A DNA stretch of 64,000 nt. It comes from Bugula neritina (lineage: Eukaryota; Bryozoa; Gymnolaemata; Cheilostomatida; Bugulidae). Under the pieces are notes generated by a model. It saw only the letters and a program-made list of their open reading frames with translations, did not search any database and had not been told where the DNA came from. Location: assembly GCA_964035545.1 (NCBI GenBank), contig OZ037766.1:18503581-18567580 (forward strand), given 5' to 3'. Positions 9,581-24,200 of the stretch are shown in pieces. The position numbers and the translations under genes were made by a program. The number at the start of each line of letters is the position of its first letter. Position 1 is the first letter of the stretch.

Positions 9581-11770
9581 ATGTTGCAGTATATTTCAGC
9601 GTGTTTGAGTACATTTCAGTATGACACAGTGCATTTCCAGATATTACGCTATACTTCAGTGAGTTTTAGTGTCTTTCAGTATGTTGCAGTATATTTCGGT
9701 GTTTTGCAACATAATTCAATATGTTGCAATGTATTTCAATATGTTACAGTGTATTTCAGTATGTTGCAGTATGTTGCAATGTATTTCAGTATGTTACAGT
9801 GTATTTCAGTAGGTTTCAGTATCTTGCAGTATATTTCAGCGTGTTTCAGTATATTTCAGTATGCCACAGTGCATTTTCAGATTATTCACTATACTTCAGT
9901 GAGTTTTAGTGTCTTTCAGTATGTTGCAGTATATTTCGGTATCTTGCAACTTATTTCAATGTGTTGCAATGTAATTCAATATGTTACAGTGTATTTCAGT
10001 ATGTTGCAGTACATTTCAGTATGTTACAGTATATTTCAGTATGTTGCAGTATATTTCAGTGGGTTATAGCATATTTCAGTATGATACAGCGTATTTCAGT
10101 ATGTTACAGTGTACTTCAGTATGTTGCAGTATTTTGCAATATATTTCAGTATATTACAGTGTATTTCAGTATGTTGCAGTATATTTCAGTATGTTACAAT
10201 AAATTTCAGTATGTTACAGTACATTTCCGTAAGTTACACTATACTTCAGGTAGTTGTAGTATATTTCAGTATCTTGCAGTATATCTCAGTATGTTACAGC
10301 ATATTGCATTGTGTTGCAGTGTATTTCAATATGTTACAGTGTATTTCAGTATGTTGCAGTATGTTGCAGTATGCTGCAGGATGTTGCAGTGTATTTCTGT
10401 ATTTTACAGTGTATTTCAGTATGTTGCAGTATATTTCAGCATGTTACAGTATGTTTCAGTATGTTGCAGTATATTTCAGTGGGTTATAGCATATTTCAGT
10501 ATGATACAGCGTATTTCGTTATGTTACAGTGTATGTCAGTATGTTGCAGTATTTTCCAATGTATTTCAGTATGTTACAAAGTATTTCAGTATGTTGCAGT
10601 ATAATTCAGTATGTTACAATAAATTTCAGTATGTTACAGTACATTTCCGTAAATTACACTATACTTCAGTGAGTTGTAGTATATTTCAGTATCTTGCAGT
10701 ATATCTCAGTATGTTACAGTATATTTCAGTATCTTACAGTACATTTCCGTAAATTACACTACACTTCAGTGAGTTGTAGTATATTTCAGTATCTTGCAGT
10801 ATATCTCAGTATGTTACAGTATATTTCAGTATGTTACAGTATATTTCAGTGTGTTACAGTAAATTTCAGTATGTTACAGTGCTTTTGCAGATATCACACT
10901 ATACTTTAGTGAGTTTTAGTGCCTTTCAGTATGTTACAGTGTATTTCAGTATGTTGCAGTATTTTGCAATATATATCAGTATGTTACAGTGTATTTCAGT
11001 ATGTTGCAGTATATTTCAGTATGTTACAATAAATTTCAGTATGTTACAGTATATTTCCGTAAATTACACTACACTTCAGTGAGTTGTAGAATATTTCAGT
11101 ATCTTGCAGTATATCTCAGTATGTTACAGTATATTTCAGTATGTTACAGTATATTTCAGTTTGTTACACTAAATTTCAGTATGTTACAGTGCATTTGCAG
11201 ATATTACACTATACTTCAGTGAGTTTTAGTGTCTTTCATTATGTTGCAGTATATTTCAGTATGTTGCAGTATTTTGCAATGTATTTCAATATGTTACAGT
11301 GTATTTCAGTATGTTGCAGTATGTTGCAATGTATTTCAGTATGTTACAGTGTAATTCAGTATCTTACAGTACATTTCCGTAAATTACACTACACTTCAGT
11401 GAGTTGTAGTATATTTCAGTATCTTGCAGTATATCTCAGTATGTTACAGTATATTTCAGTATGTTACAGTATATTTCAGTTTGTTACAGTAAATTTCAGT
11501 ATGTCACAGTGCATTTGCAGATATTACACTATACTTCAGTGAGTTTTAGTGTCTTTCATTATGTTGCAGTATATTTCAGTATGTTGCAGTATTTTGCAAT
11601 ACATTTTATTATGTTACAGTGTATTTCAGTATGTTGCAGTATATTTCAGTTTGATACAATGAATTTCAGTATGTTACAGTACATTTCCGTAAATTGCACT
11701 ATACTTCAGTGAGTTGTAGTATATTTCAGTATCTTGCAGTATATCTCAGTATGTTACAGTATATTTCAGT
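9581..11770 (+). repeat. 2,190-bp higher-order unit, copy 2
   Basis: Repeat of 7391-9580. It starts ATGTTGCAGT ATATTTCAGC and has private substitutions such as ATAATTCAAT at 9711-9720, ATGCTGCAGG at 10371-10380 and ATGTTACAAA at 10571-10580. A third unit starts at 11771 but switches to different decamer order at about 12030. Confidence 0.85.
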
Positions 11771-14700
11771 ATGTTGCAGTATATTTCAGCGTGTTTGAGT
11801 ACATTTCAGTATGACACAGTGCATTTCCAGATATTACGCTATACTTCAGTGAGTTTTAGTGTCTTTCAGTATGTTGCAGTATATTTCGGTGTTTTGCAAC
11901 ATATTTCAATATGTTGCAATGTATTTCAATATGTTACAGTGTATTTCAGTATGTTGCAGTATGTTGCAATGTATTTCAGTATGTTACAGTGTATTTCAGT
12001 AGGTTTCAGTATCTTGCAGTATATTTCAGCATGTTGCAGTATATTTCAGGATGTTGCAGTATATTTCAGTATGTTACAGTGTTTTGCAGTATTTTGCAGT
12101 ATATTTCAGTGTGTTACAGTATATTTCATTATGTTGCGGTATGTTGCAGTATATTTCAGTAGTTTGCAACATATTTCAGTAGGTTACCATATATTTCGGT
12201 ATGTTGCAGCATATTTCAAGGTGTTGCAGTGTATTTCAATATGTTACAGTGTATTTCAGTCTGTTGCAGTATGTTCCATTATGCTGCAGTGTATTTCTGT
12301 ATGTTACAGTGTATTTCAGTATGTTGCAGTACATTTCAGTATGTTACAGTATATTTCAGTATGTTGCAGTATATTTCAGTGGGTTATAGCATATTTCAGT
12401 ATGATACAGCGTATTTCAGTATGTTACAGTGTACTTCAGTATGTTGCAGTATTTTGCAATATATTTCAGTATGTTACAGTGTATTTCAGTATGTTGCAGT
12501 ATAATTCAGTATGTTACAATAAATTTCAGTGTGTTACAGTACATTTCCGTAAATTACACTATACTTCAGTGAGTTGTAGTATATTTGAGTATCTTGCAGT
12601 ATATCTCAGTATGTTACAATATATTTCAGTATCTTACAGTACATTTCCGTAAATTACACTACACTTCAGTGAGTTGTAGTATATTTCAGTATCTTGCAGT
12701 ATTTCTCAGTATGTTACAGTATATTTCAGTATGTTACAGTATATTCCAGTCTGTTACAGTAAATTTCAGTATGTTAAAGTGCATTTGCAGATATTACACT
12801 ATACTTTAGTGAGTTTTAGTGTCTTTCAGTATCTTGCAGTATATTTCAGTATGTTGCAGTATTTTGCAATATATTTTAGTATGTTACGGTGTATTTCAGT
12901 ACGTTGCAGTATATTTCAAAATGATACAATAAATTTCAGTGTGTTCCAGTACATTTCTGCAAATTACACTATACTTCAGTGAGTTGTAGTATATTTCAGT
13001 ATCTTGCAGTATATCTCAGTATGTTACAGTTGATTTCAGTATGTTCCAGTATATTTCAGCGTGTTTCAGTATATTTCAGTATGCCACAGTGCATTTTCAG
13101 ATTTTTCACTATACTTCAGTGAGTTTTAGTGTCTTTCAGTATGTTGCAGTATATTTCGGTATCTTGCAACTTATTTCAATGTGTTGCAATGTAATTCCAT
13201 ATGTTACAGTGTATTTCAGTATGTTGCAGTATGTTGCAGTGTATTTCAGTATGTTACAGTGTATTTCAGTAGGTTTCAGTATCTTGCAGTATATTTCAGT
13301 ATGTTGCAGTATATTTCAGTGGGTTACAGTATATTCCAGTATGTTCCAGTATGTTGCAGTATATTTCAGGATGTTGCAGTGTATTTCATTATGTTACAGT
13401 GTATTTCAGTGGTTTGCAACATATTTTAGTAGGTTACCATATATTTCGGTATGTTGCAGCATATTTCAATGCGTTGCAGTGTATTTCAATATGTTACAGT
13501 GTATTTCAGTATGTTGCAGTATGTTGCAGTGTATTTCTGTATGTTACGGTGTAGTTCAGTATGTTGCAGTATATTTCAGTATGTTACAGTATGTTTCAGT
13601 ATGTTGCAGTATATTTCGGTATCTTGCAACTTATTTCAATGTGTTGCAATGTAATTCAATATGTTACAGTGTATTTCAGTACGTTGCAGTACATTTCAGT
13701 ATGTTACAGTATATTTCAGTATGTTGCGGTATATTTCAGTGGGTTATAGCTTATTTCAGTATGATACAGCGTATTTCAGTATGTTACAGTGTACTTCAGT
13801 ATGTTGCAGTATTTTGCAATATATTTCAGTATGTTACAGTGTATTTCAGTATGTTGCAGTATATTTCAGTATGTTACAATAAATTTCAGTATGTTACAGT
13901 ACATTTCCGTAAGTTACACTATACTTCAGGTAGTTGTAGTATATTTCAGTATCTTGCAGTATATCTCAGTATGTTACAGCATATTTCATTGTGTTGCAGT
14001 GTATTTCAATATGTTACAGTGTATTTCAGTATGTTGCAGTATGTTGCAGTATGCTGCAGTATGTTGCAGTGTATTTCTGTATTTTACAGTGTATTTCAGT
14101 ATGTTGCAGTATATTTCAGCATGTTACAGTATATTTCAGTATGTTGCAGTATATTTCAGTGGGTTATAGTATATTTCAGTATGATACAGCGTATTTCGTT
14201 ATGTTACAGTGTATGTCAGTATGTTGCAGTATTTTCCAATGTTTTTCAGTATGTTACAGTGTATTTCAGTATGTTGCAGTATAATTCAGTATGTTACAAT
14301 AAATTTCAGTATGTTACAGTACATTTCCGTAAATTACACTATACTTCAGTGAGTTGTAGTATATTTCAGTATCTTGCAGTATATCTCAGTATTTTACAGT
14401 ATATTTCAGTATCTTACAGTACATTTCCGTAAATTACACTACACTTCAGTGAGTTGTAGTATATTTCAGTATCTTGCAGTATATCTCAGTATGTTACAGT
14501 ATATTTCAGTATGTTACAGTATATTTCAGTGTGTTACAGTAAATTTCAGTATGTTACAGTGCTTTTGCAGATATCACACTATACTTTAGTGAGTTTTAGT
14601 GCCTTTCAGTATGTTACAGTGTATTTCAGTATGTTGCAGTATTTTGCAATATATATCAGTATGTTACAGTGTATTTCAGTATGTTGCAGTATATTTCAGT

Positions 14701-14870
14701 ATGTTACAGTAAATTTCAGTATGTTACAGTATATTTCCGTAAATTACACTATAATTCAGTGAGTTGTAGAATATTTCAGTATCTTGCAGTATATCTCAGT
14801 ATGTTACAGTATATTTCAGTATGTTACAGTATATTTCAGTTTGTTACAGTAAATTTCAGTATGTTACAGT

Positions 14871-17800
14871 GCATTTGCAGATATTACACTATACTTCAGT
14901 GAGTTTTAGTGTCTTTCATTATGTTGCAGTATATTTCAGTATGTTGCAGTATTTTGCAATGTAATTCAATATGTTACAGTGTATTTCAGTATGTTACAGT
15001 GTATTTCAGTATGTTGCAGTATTTTGCAATATATATCAGTATGTTACAGTGTATTTCAGTATGTTGCAGTATATTTCAGTATGTTACAATAAATTTCAGT
15101 ATGTTACAGTATATTTCCGTAAATTACACTATACTTCAGTGAGTTGTAGTATATTTCAGTATCTTGCAGTATATCTCAGTATGCTACAGTATATTTCAGT
15201 ATGTTACAGTATATTTCAGTTTGTTACAGTAAATTTCAGTATGTTACAGTGCATTTGCAGATATTACACTATACTTCAGTGAGTTTTAGTGTCTTTCATT
15301 ATGTTGCAGTATATTTCAGTATGTTGCAGTATTTTGCAATACATTTTATTATGTTACAGTGTATTTCAGTATGTTGCAGTATATTTCAGTTTGATACAAT
15401 AAATTTCAGTATGTTACAGTACATTTCCGTAAATTACACTATAATTCAGTGAGTTGTAGTATATTTCAGTATCTTGCAGTATATCTCAGTATGTTACAGT
15501 ATATTTCAGTATGTTACAGTATATTTCAGTGTGTTACAGTAAATTTCAGTATGTTACAGTGCATTTGCAGATATTACACTATACTTTAGTGAGTTTTAGT
15601 GTCTTTCAGTATCTTGCAGTATATTTCAGTATGTTGCAATATTTTGCAATATATTTTAGTATGTTACAGTGTATTTCAGTACGTTGCAGTATATTTCAGT
15701 ATGATACAATAAATTTCAGTGTGTTACAGTACATTTCTGCAAATTACAGTATACTTCAGTGAGTTGTAGTATATTTCAGTATCTTGCAGTATATCTCAGT
15801 ATGTTACAGTTGATTTCAGTATGTTCCAGTATATTTCAGCGTGTTTCAGTATATTTCAGTATGCCACAGTGCATTTTCAGATTTTTCACTATACTTCAGT
15901 GAGTTTTAGTGTCTTTCAGTGTGTTGCAGTATATTTCGGTATCTTGCAACTTATTTCAATGTGTTGCAATGTAATTCAATATGTTACAGTGTATTTCAGT
16001 ATGTTGCAGTTTTTTGCAGTGTATTTCAGTATGTTACAGTGTATTTCAGTAGGTTTCAGTATCTTGCAGTATATCTCAGTGTGTTGCAGTATATTTCAGT
16101 GGGTTACAGTATATTCCAGTATGTTCCAGTATGTTGCAGTATATTTCAGGATGTTGCAGTGTATTTCATTATGTTACAGTGTATTTCAGTGGTTTGCAAC
16201 ATATTTCAGTAGGTTACCATGTATTTCGGTATGTTGCAGCATATTTCAATGTGTTGCAGTGTATTTCAATATGTTACAGTGTATTTCAGTATGTTGCAGT
16301 ATGTTGCAGTGTATTTCTGTATGTTACGGTGTAGTTCAGTATGTTGCAGTATATTTCAGTATGTTACAGTATGTTTCAGTATGTTGCAGTATATTTCCGT
16401 GGGTTATAGTATATTCCAGTATGATACAGCGTATTTCAGTATGTTACAGTGTATTTCAGTATGTTGCAGTATTTTGCAATGCATTTCAGTATGTTACACT
16501 GTATTTCAGTATGTTGCAGTATATTTCAGTATTTTACAATAAATTTCAGTATATTACAGTACATTTCCGTAAATTACACTATACTTCAGTGAGTTGTAGT
16601 ATATTTCAGTATCATGCAGTATATCTCAGTATGTTACAGTATATTTCAGTATGTTACAGTATGTTTCAGTGTGTTACAGTATGTTGCAGTATATTTCAGT
16701 AGTTTGCAACATATTTCAGTAGGTTACCATATATTTCGGTATGTTGCAGCATATTTCAATGTGTTGCAGTGTATTTCAATATGTTACAGTGTATTTCAGT
16801 ATGTTGCAGTATGTTGCAGTATGATGCAGCATGTTGCAGTGTATTTCTGTATGTTACAGTGTAATTCAGAATGTTGCAGTATATTTCAGTATGTTACAGT
16901 ATGTTTCAGTATGTTGCAGTATATTTCAGTGGGTTATAGTATATTTCAGTATGATACAGCGTATTTCAGTATGTTACAGTGTATTTCAGTATATTTCAGT
17001 ATGTTACAATAAATTTCAGTATGTTACAGTACATTGCCGTAAATTACACTATACTTCAGTGAGTTGTAGTATATTTCAGTATCTTGCAGTATATCTCAGT
17101 ATGTTACTGTATATTTCAGTATGTTACAGTATATTTCAGTGTGTTACAGTAAATTTCAGTATGTTACAGTGCATTTGCAGATATTACACTATACTTTAGT
17201 GAGTTTTAGTGTCTTTCAGTATGTTGCAGTATATTTCAGTATGTTGCAGTATTTTGCAATATATATCAGTATGTTACAGTGTATTTCCGTAAATTACTCT
17301 ATACTTCAGTGAGTTGTAGTATATTATAGTATCTTGCAGTATATCTCAGTATGTTACAGTATATTTCAGTATGTTACAATAAATTTCAGTATGTTACAGT
17401 ATATTTCCGTAAATTACTCTATACTTCAGTGAGTTGTAGTATATTATAGTATCTTGCAGTATATCTCAGTATGTTACAGTATATTTCAGTATGTTACAGT
17501 ATATTTCAGTTTGTTACAGTAAATTTCAGTATGTTACAGTGCTTTTGCAGATATCACACTATACTTTAGTGAGTTTTAGTGCCTTTCAGTATGTTACAGT
17601 GTATTTCAGTATGTTGCAGTATTTTGCAATATATATCAGTATGTTACAGTGTATTTCAGTATGTTGCAGTATATTTCAGTATGTTACAGTAAATTTCAGT
17701 ATGTTACAGTATATTTCTGTAAATTACACTATAATTCAGTGAGTTGTAGAATATTTCAGTATCTTGCAGTATATCTCAGTATGTTACAGTATATTTCAGT

Positions 17801-18150
17801 ATGTTACAGTATATTTCAGTTTGTTACAGTAAATTTCAGTATGTTACAGTGCATTTGCAGATATTACACTATACTTCAGTGAGTTTTAGTGTCTTTCATT
17901 ATGTTGCAGTATATTTCAGTATGTTGCAGTATTTTGCAATGTATTTCAATATGTTACAGTGTATTTCAGTAGGTTGCAGTATGTTGCAATGTATTTCAGT
18001 ATGTTACAGTGTAATTCAGTATCTTACAGTACATTTCCGTAAATTACACTACACTTCAGTGAGTTGTAGTATATTTCAGTATCTTGCAGTATATCTCAGT
18101 ATGTTACAGTATATTTCAGTATGTTACAGTATATTTCAGTGTGTTACAGT
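14871..18150 (+). repeat. 3.3-kb higher-order unit, copy 1 (3,280 bp)
   Basis: Repeats at an offset of 3,280 bp, shifting to 3,340 bp after about 17,000 because this copy lacks 60 bp present at about 20,271-20,330. It contains markers such as ATGTTCCAGT, GGTTTGCAAC and ATGATGCAGC in fixed order. Confidence 0.82.
17281..17490 (+). repeat. Local 120-bp duplication
   Basis: The group AAATTACTCT, ATACTTCAGT, GAGTTGTAGT, ATATTATAGT at 17291-17330 recurs at 17411-17450, with the decamers between also repeated. AAATTACTCT and ATATTATAGT are private variants, so both copies share a recent origin. The same doublet is inherited at 20,621, 31,081, 34,421 and 37,981. Confidence 0.8.
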
Positions 18151-21100
18151 GCATTTGCAGATATTACACTATACTTCAGTGAGTTTTAGTGTCTTTCATT
18201 ATGTTGCAGTATATTTCAGTATGTTGCAGTATTTTGCAATGTAATTCAATATGTTACAGTGTATTTCAGTATGTTACAGTGTATTTCAGTATGTTGCAGT
18301 ATTTTGCAATATATATCAGTATGTTACAGTGTATTTCAGTATGTTGCAGTATATTTCAGTATGTTACAATAAATTTCAGTATGTTACAGTATATTTCCGT
18401 AAATTACACTATACTTCAGTGAGTTGTAGTATATTTCAGTATCTTGCAGTATATCTCAGTATGCTACAGTATATTTCAGTATGTTACAGTATATTTCAGT
18501 TTGTTACAGTAAATTTCAGTATGTTACAGTGCATTTGCAGATATTACACTATACTTCAGTGAGTTTTAGTGTCTTTCATTATGTTGCAGTATATTTCAGT
18601 ATGTTGCAGTATTTTGCAATACATTTTATTATGTTACAGTGTATTTCAGTATGTTGCAGTATATTTCAGTTTGATACAATAAATTTCAGTATGTTACAGT
18701 ACATTTCCGTAAATTACACTATAATTCAGTGAGTTGTAGTATATTTCAGTATCTTGCAGTATATCTCAGTATGTTACAGTATATTTCAGTATGTTACAGT
18801 ATATTTCAGTGTGTTACAGTAAATTTCAGTATGTTACAGTGCATTTGCAGATATTACACTATACTTTAGTGAGTTTTAGTGTCTTTCAGTATCTTGCAGT
18901 ATATTTCAGTATGTTGCAATATTTTGCAATATATTTTAGTATGTTACAGTGTATTTCAGTACGTTGCAGTATATTTCAGTATGATACAATAAATTTCAGT
19001 GTGTTACAGTACATTTCTGCAAATTACAGTATACTTCAGTGAGTTGTAGTATATTTCAGTATCTTGCAGTATATCTCAGTATGTTACAGTTGATTTCAGT
19101 ATGTTCCAGTATATTTCAGCGTGTTTCAGTATATTTCAGTATGCCACAGTGCATTTTCAGATTTTTCACTATACTTCAGTGAGTTTTAGTGTCTTTCAGT
19201 GTGTTGCAGTATATTTCGGTATCTTGCAACTTATTTCAATGTGTTGCAATGTAATTCAATATGTTACAGTGTATTTCAGTATGTTGCAGTTTTTTGCAGT
19301 GTATTTCAGTATGTTACAGTGTATTTCAGTAGGTTTCAGTATCTTGCAGTATATCTCAGTGTGTTGCAGTATATTTCAGTGGGTTACAGTATATTCCAGT
19401 ATGTTCCAGTATGTTGCAGTATATTTCAGGATGTTGCAGTGTATTTCATTATGTTACAGTGTATTTCAGTGGTTTGCAACATATTTCAGTAGGTTACCAT
19501 GTATTTCGGTATGTTGCAGCATATTTCAATGTGTTGCAGTGTATTTCAATATGTTACAGTGTATTTCAGTATGTTGCAGTATGTTGCAGTGTATTTCTGT
19601 ATGTTACGGTGTAGTTCAGTATGTTGCAGTATATTTCAGTATGTTACAGTATGTTTCAGTATGTTGCAGTATATTTCCGTGGGTTATAGTATATTCCAGT
19701 ATGATACAGCGTATTTCAGTATGTTACAGTGTATTTCAGTATGTTGCAGTATTTTGCAATGCATTTCAGTATGTTACACTGTATTTCAGTATGTTGCAGT
19801 ATATTTCAGTATTTTACAATAAATTTCAGTATATTACAGTACATTTCCGTAAATTACACTATACTTCAGTGAGTTGTAGTATATTTCAGTATCATGCAGT
19901 ATATCTCAGTATGTTACAGTATATTTCAGTATGTTACAGTATGTTTCAGTGTGTTACTGTATGTTGCAGTATATTTCAGTAGTTTGCAACATATTTCAGT
20001 AGGTTACCATATATTTCGGTATGTTGCAGCATATTTCAATGTGTTGCAGTGTATTTCAATATGTTACAGTGTATTTCAGTATGTTGCAGTATGTTGCAGT
20101 ATGATGCAGCATGTTGCAGTGTATTTCTGTATGTTACAGTGTAATTCAGAATGTTGCAGTATATTTCAGTATGTTACAGTATGTTTCAGTATGTTGCAGT
20201 ATATTTCAGTGGGTTATAGTATATTTCAGTATGATACAGCGTATTTCAGTATGTTACAGTGTATTTCAGTATGTTGCAGTATTTTGCAATATATTTCAGT
20301 ATGTTACAGCGTATTTCAGTATGTTGCAGTATATTTCAGTATGTTACAATAAATTTCAGTATGTTACAGTACATTGCCGTAAATTACACTATACTTCAGT
20401 GAGTTGTAGTATATTTCAGTATCTTGCAGTATATCTCAGTATGTTACTGTATATTTCAGTATGTTACAGTATATTTCAGTGTGTTACAGTAAATTTCAGT
20501 ATGTTACAGTGCATTTGCAGATATTACACTATACTTTAGTGAGTTTTAGTGTCTTTCAGTATGTTGCAGTATATTTCAGTATGTTGCAGTATTTTGCAAT
20601 ATATATCAGTATGTTACAGTGTATTTCCGTAAATTACTCTATACTTCAGTGAGTTGTAGTATATTATAGTATCTTGCAGTATATCTCAGTATGTTACAGT
20701 ATATTTCAGTATGTTACAATAAATTTCAGTATGTTACAGTATATTTCCGTAAATTACTCTATACTTCAGTGAGTTGTAGTATATTATAGTATCTTGCAGT
20801 ATATCTCAGTATGTTACAGTATATTTCAGTATGTTACAGTATATTTCAGTTTGTTACAGTAAATTTCAGTATGTTACAGTGCTTTTGCAGATATCACACT
20901 ATACTTTAGTGAGTTTTAGTGCCTTTCAGTATGTTACAGTGTATTTCAGTATGTTGCAGTATTTTGCAATATATATCAGTATGTTACAGTGTATTTCAGT
21001 ATGTTGCAGTATATTTCAGTATGTTACAGTAAATTTCAGTATGTTACAGTATATTTCTGTAAATTACACTATAATTCAGTGAGTTGTAGAATATTTCAGT

Positions 21101-21260
21101 ATCTTGCAGTATATCTCAGTATGTTACAGTATATTTCAGTATGTTACAGTATATTTCAGTTTGTTACAGTAAATTTCAGTATGTTACAGTGCATTTGCAG
21201 ATATTACACTATACTTCAGTGAGTTTTAGTGTCTTTCATTATGTTGCAGTATATTTCAGT
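18151..21260 (+). repeat. 3.3-kb higher-order unit, copy 2 (incomplete)
   Basis: Second copy of the 14871-18150 unit in the same order. It is cut short where the 14-kb duplication restarts with sequence of the 7211 type at about 21,261. Confidence 0.8.
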
Positions 21261-24200
21261 ATGTTACAGTGTATTTCAGTAGGTTTCAGTATCTTGCAGT
21301 ATATTTCAGCATGTTGCAGTATATTTCAGGATGTTGCAGTATATTTCAGTATGTTACAGTGTTTTGCAGTATTTTGCAGTATATTTCAGTGTGTTACAGT
21401 ATATTTCATTATGTTGCGGTATGTTACAGTGTATTTCAGTATGTTGCAGTATATTTCAGCGTGTTTGAGTATATTTCAGTATGACACAGTGCATTTCCAG
21501 ATATTACGCTATACTTCAGTGAGTTTTAGTGTCTTTCAGTATGTTGCAGTATATTTCGGTGTTTTGCAACATATTTCAATATGTTGCAATGTATTTCAAT
21601 ATGTTACAGTGTATTTCAGTATGTTGCAGTATGTTGCAATGTATTTCAGTATGTTACAGTGTATTTCAGTAGGTTTCAGTATCTTGCAGTATATTTCAGC
21701 GTGTTTCAGTATATTTCAGTATGCCACAGTGCATTTTCAGATTATTCACTATACTTCAGTGAGTTTTAGTGTCTTTCAGTATGTTGCAGTATATTTCGGT
21801 ATCTTGCAACTTATTTCAATGTGTTGCAATGTAATTCAATATGTTACAGTGTATTTCAGTATGTTGCAGTACATTTCAGTATGTTACAGTATATTTCAGT
21901 ATGTTGCAGTATATTTCAGTGGGTTATAGCATATTTCAGTATGATACAGCGTATTTCAGTATGTTACAGTGTACTTCAGTATGTTGCAGTATTTTGCAAT
22001 ATATTTCAGTATATTACAGTGTATTTCAGTATGTTGCAGTATATTTCAGTATGTTACAATAAATTTCAGTATGTTACAGTACATTTCCGTAAGTTACACT
22101 ATACTTCAGGTAGTTGTAGTATATTTCAGTATCTTGCAGTATATCTCAGTATGTTACAGCATATTGCATTGTGTTGCAGTGTATTTCAATATGTTACAGT
22201 GTATTTCAGTATGTTGCAGTATGTTGCAGTATGCTGCAGTATGTTGCAGTGTATTTCTGTATTTTACAGTGTATTTCAGTATGTTGCAGTATATTTCAGC
22301 ATGTTACAGTATATTTCAGTATGTTGCAGTATATTTCAGTGGGTTATAGTATATTTCAGTATGATACAGCGTATTTCGTTATGTTACAGTGTATGTCAGT
22401 ATGTTGCAGTATTTTCCAATGTATTTCAGTATGTTACAGTGTATTTCAGTATGTTGCAGTATAATTCAGTATGTTACAATAAATTTCAGTATGTTACAGT
22501 ACATTTCCGTAAATTACACTATACTTCAGTGAGTTGTAGTATATTTCAGTATCTTGCAGTATATCTCAGTATGTTACAGTATATTTCAGTATCTTACAGT
22601 ACATTTCCGTAAATTACACTACACTTCAGTGAGTTGTAGTATATTTCAGTATCTTGCAGTATATCTCAGTATGTTACAGTATATTTCAGTATGTTACAGT
22701 ATATTTCAGTGTGTTACAGTAAATTTCAGTATGTTACAGTGCTTTTGCAGATATCACACTATACTTTAGTGAGTTTTAGTGCCTTTCAGTATGTTACAGT
22801 GTATTTCAGTATGTTGCAGTATTTTGCAATATATATCAGTATGTTACAGTGTATTTCAGTATGTTGCAGTATATTTCAGTATGTTACAATAAATTTCAGT
22901 ATGTTACAGTATATTTCCGTAAATTACACTACACTTCAGTGAGTTGTAGAATATTTCAGTATCTTGCAGTATATCTCAGTATGTTACAGTATATTTCAGT
23001 ATGTTACAGTATATTTCAGTTTGTTACACTAAATTTCAGTATGTTACAGTGCATTTGCAGATATTACACTATACTTCAGTGAGTTTTAGTGTCTTTCATT
23101 ATGTTGCAGTATATTTCAGTATGTTGCAGTATTTTGCAATGTATTTCAATATGTTACAGTGTATTTCAGTATGTTGCAGTATGTTGCAATGTATTTCAGT
23201 ATGTTACAGTGTAATTCAGTATCTTACAGTACATTTCCGTAAATTACACTACACTTCAGTGAGTTGTAGTATATTTCAGTATCTTGCAGTATATCTCAGT
23301 ATGTTACAGTATATTTCAGTATGTTACAGTATATTTCAGTTTGTTACAGTAAATTTCAGTATGTCACAGTGCATTTGCAGATATTACACTATACTTCAGT
23401 GAGTTTTAGTGTCTTTCATTATGTTGCAGTATATTTCAGTATGTTGCAGTATTTTGCAATACATTTTATTATGTTACAGTGTATTTCAGTATGTTGCAGT
23501 ATATTTCAGTTTGATACAATGAATTTCAGTATGTTACAGTACATTTCCGTAAATTGCACTATACTTCAGTGAGTTGTAGTATATTTCAGTATCTTGCAGT
23601 ATATCTCAGTATGTTACAGTATATTTCAGTATGTTGCAGTATATTTCAGCGTGTTTGAGTACATTTCAGTATGACACAGTGCATTTCCAGATATTACGCT
23701 ATACTTCAGTGAGTTTTAGTGTCTTTCAGTATGTTGCAGTATATTTCGGTGTTTTGCAACATATTTCAATATGTTGCAATGTATTTCAATATGTTACAGT
23801 GTATTTCAGTATGTTGCAGTATGTTGCAATGTATTTCAGTATGTTACAGTGTATTTCAGTAGGTTTCAGTATCTTGCAGTATATTTCAGCGTGTTTCAGT
23901 ATATTTCAGTATGCCACAGTGCATTTTCAGATTATTCACTATACTTCAGTGAGTTTTAGTGTCTTTCAGTATGTTGCAGTATATTTCGGTATCTTGCAAC
24001 TTATTTCAATGTGTTGCAATGTAATTCAATATGTTACAGTGTATTTCAGTATGTTGCAGTACATTTCAGTATGTTACAGTATATTTCAGTATGTTGCAGT
24101 ATATTTCAGTGGGTTATAGCATATTTCAGTATGATACAGCGTATTTCAGTATGTTACAGTGTACTTCAGTATGTTGCAGTATTTTGCAATATATTTCAGT

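Larger units (their letters stand above)
7211..21260 (+). repeat. 14,050-bp tandem duplication, copy 1
   Basis: Nearly identical to 21261-35060. The offset is 14,050 bp to about 24.9 kb, then 13,740 bp after a 310-bp loss in copy 2, then 13,800 bp after a 60-bp difference near 16,991 (copy 1 lacks six decamers there). Only scattered substitutions distinguish the copies. This is either a recent segmental event within the satellite or an assembly artefact. Confidence 0.88.
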
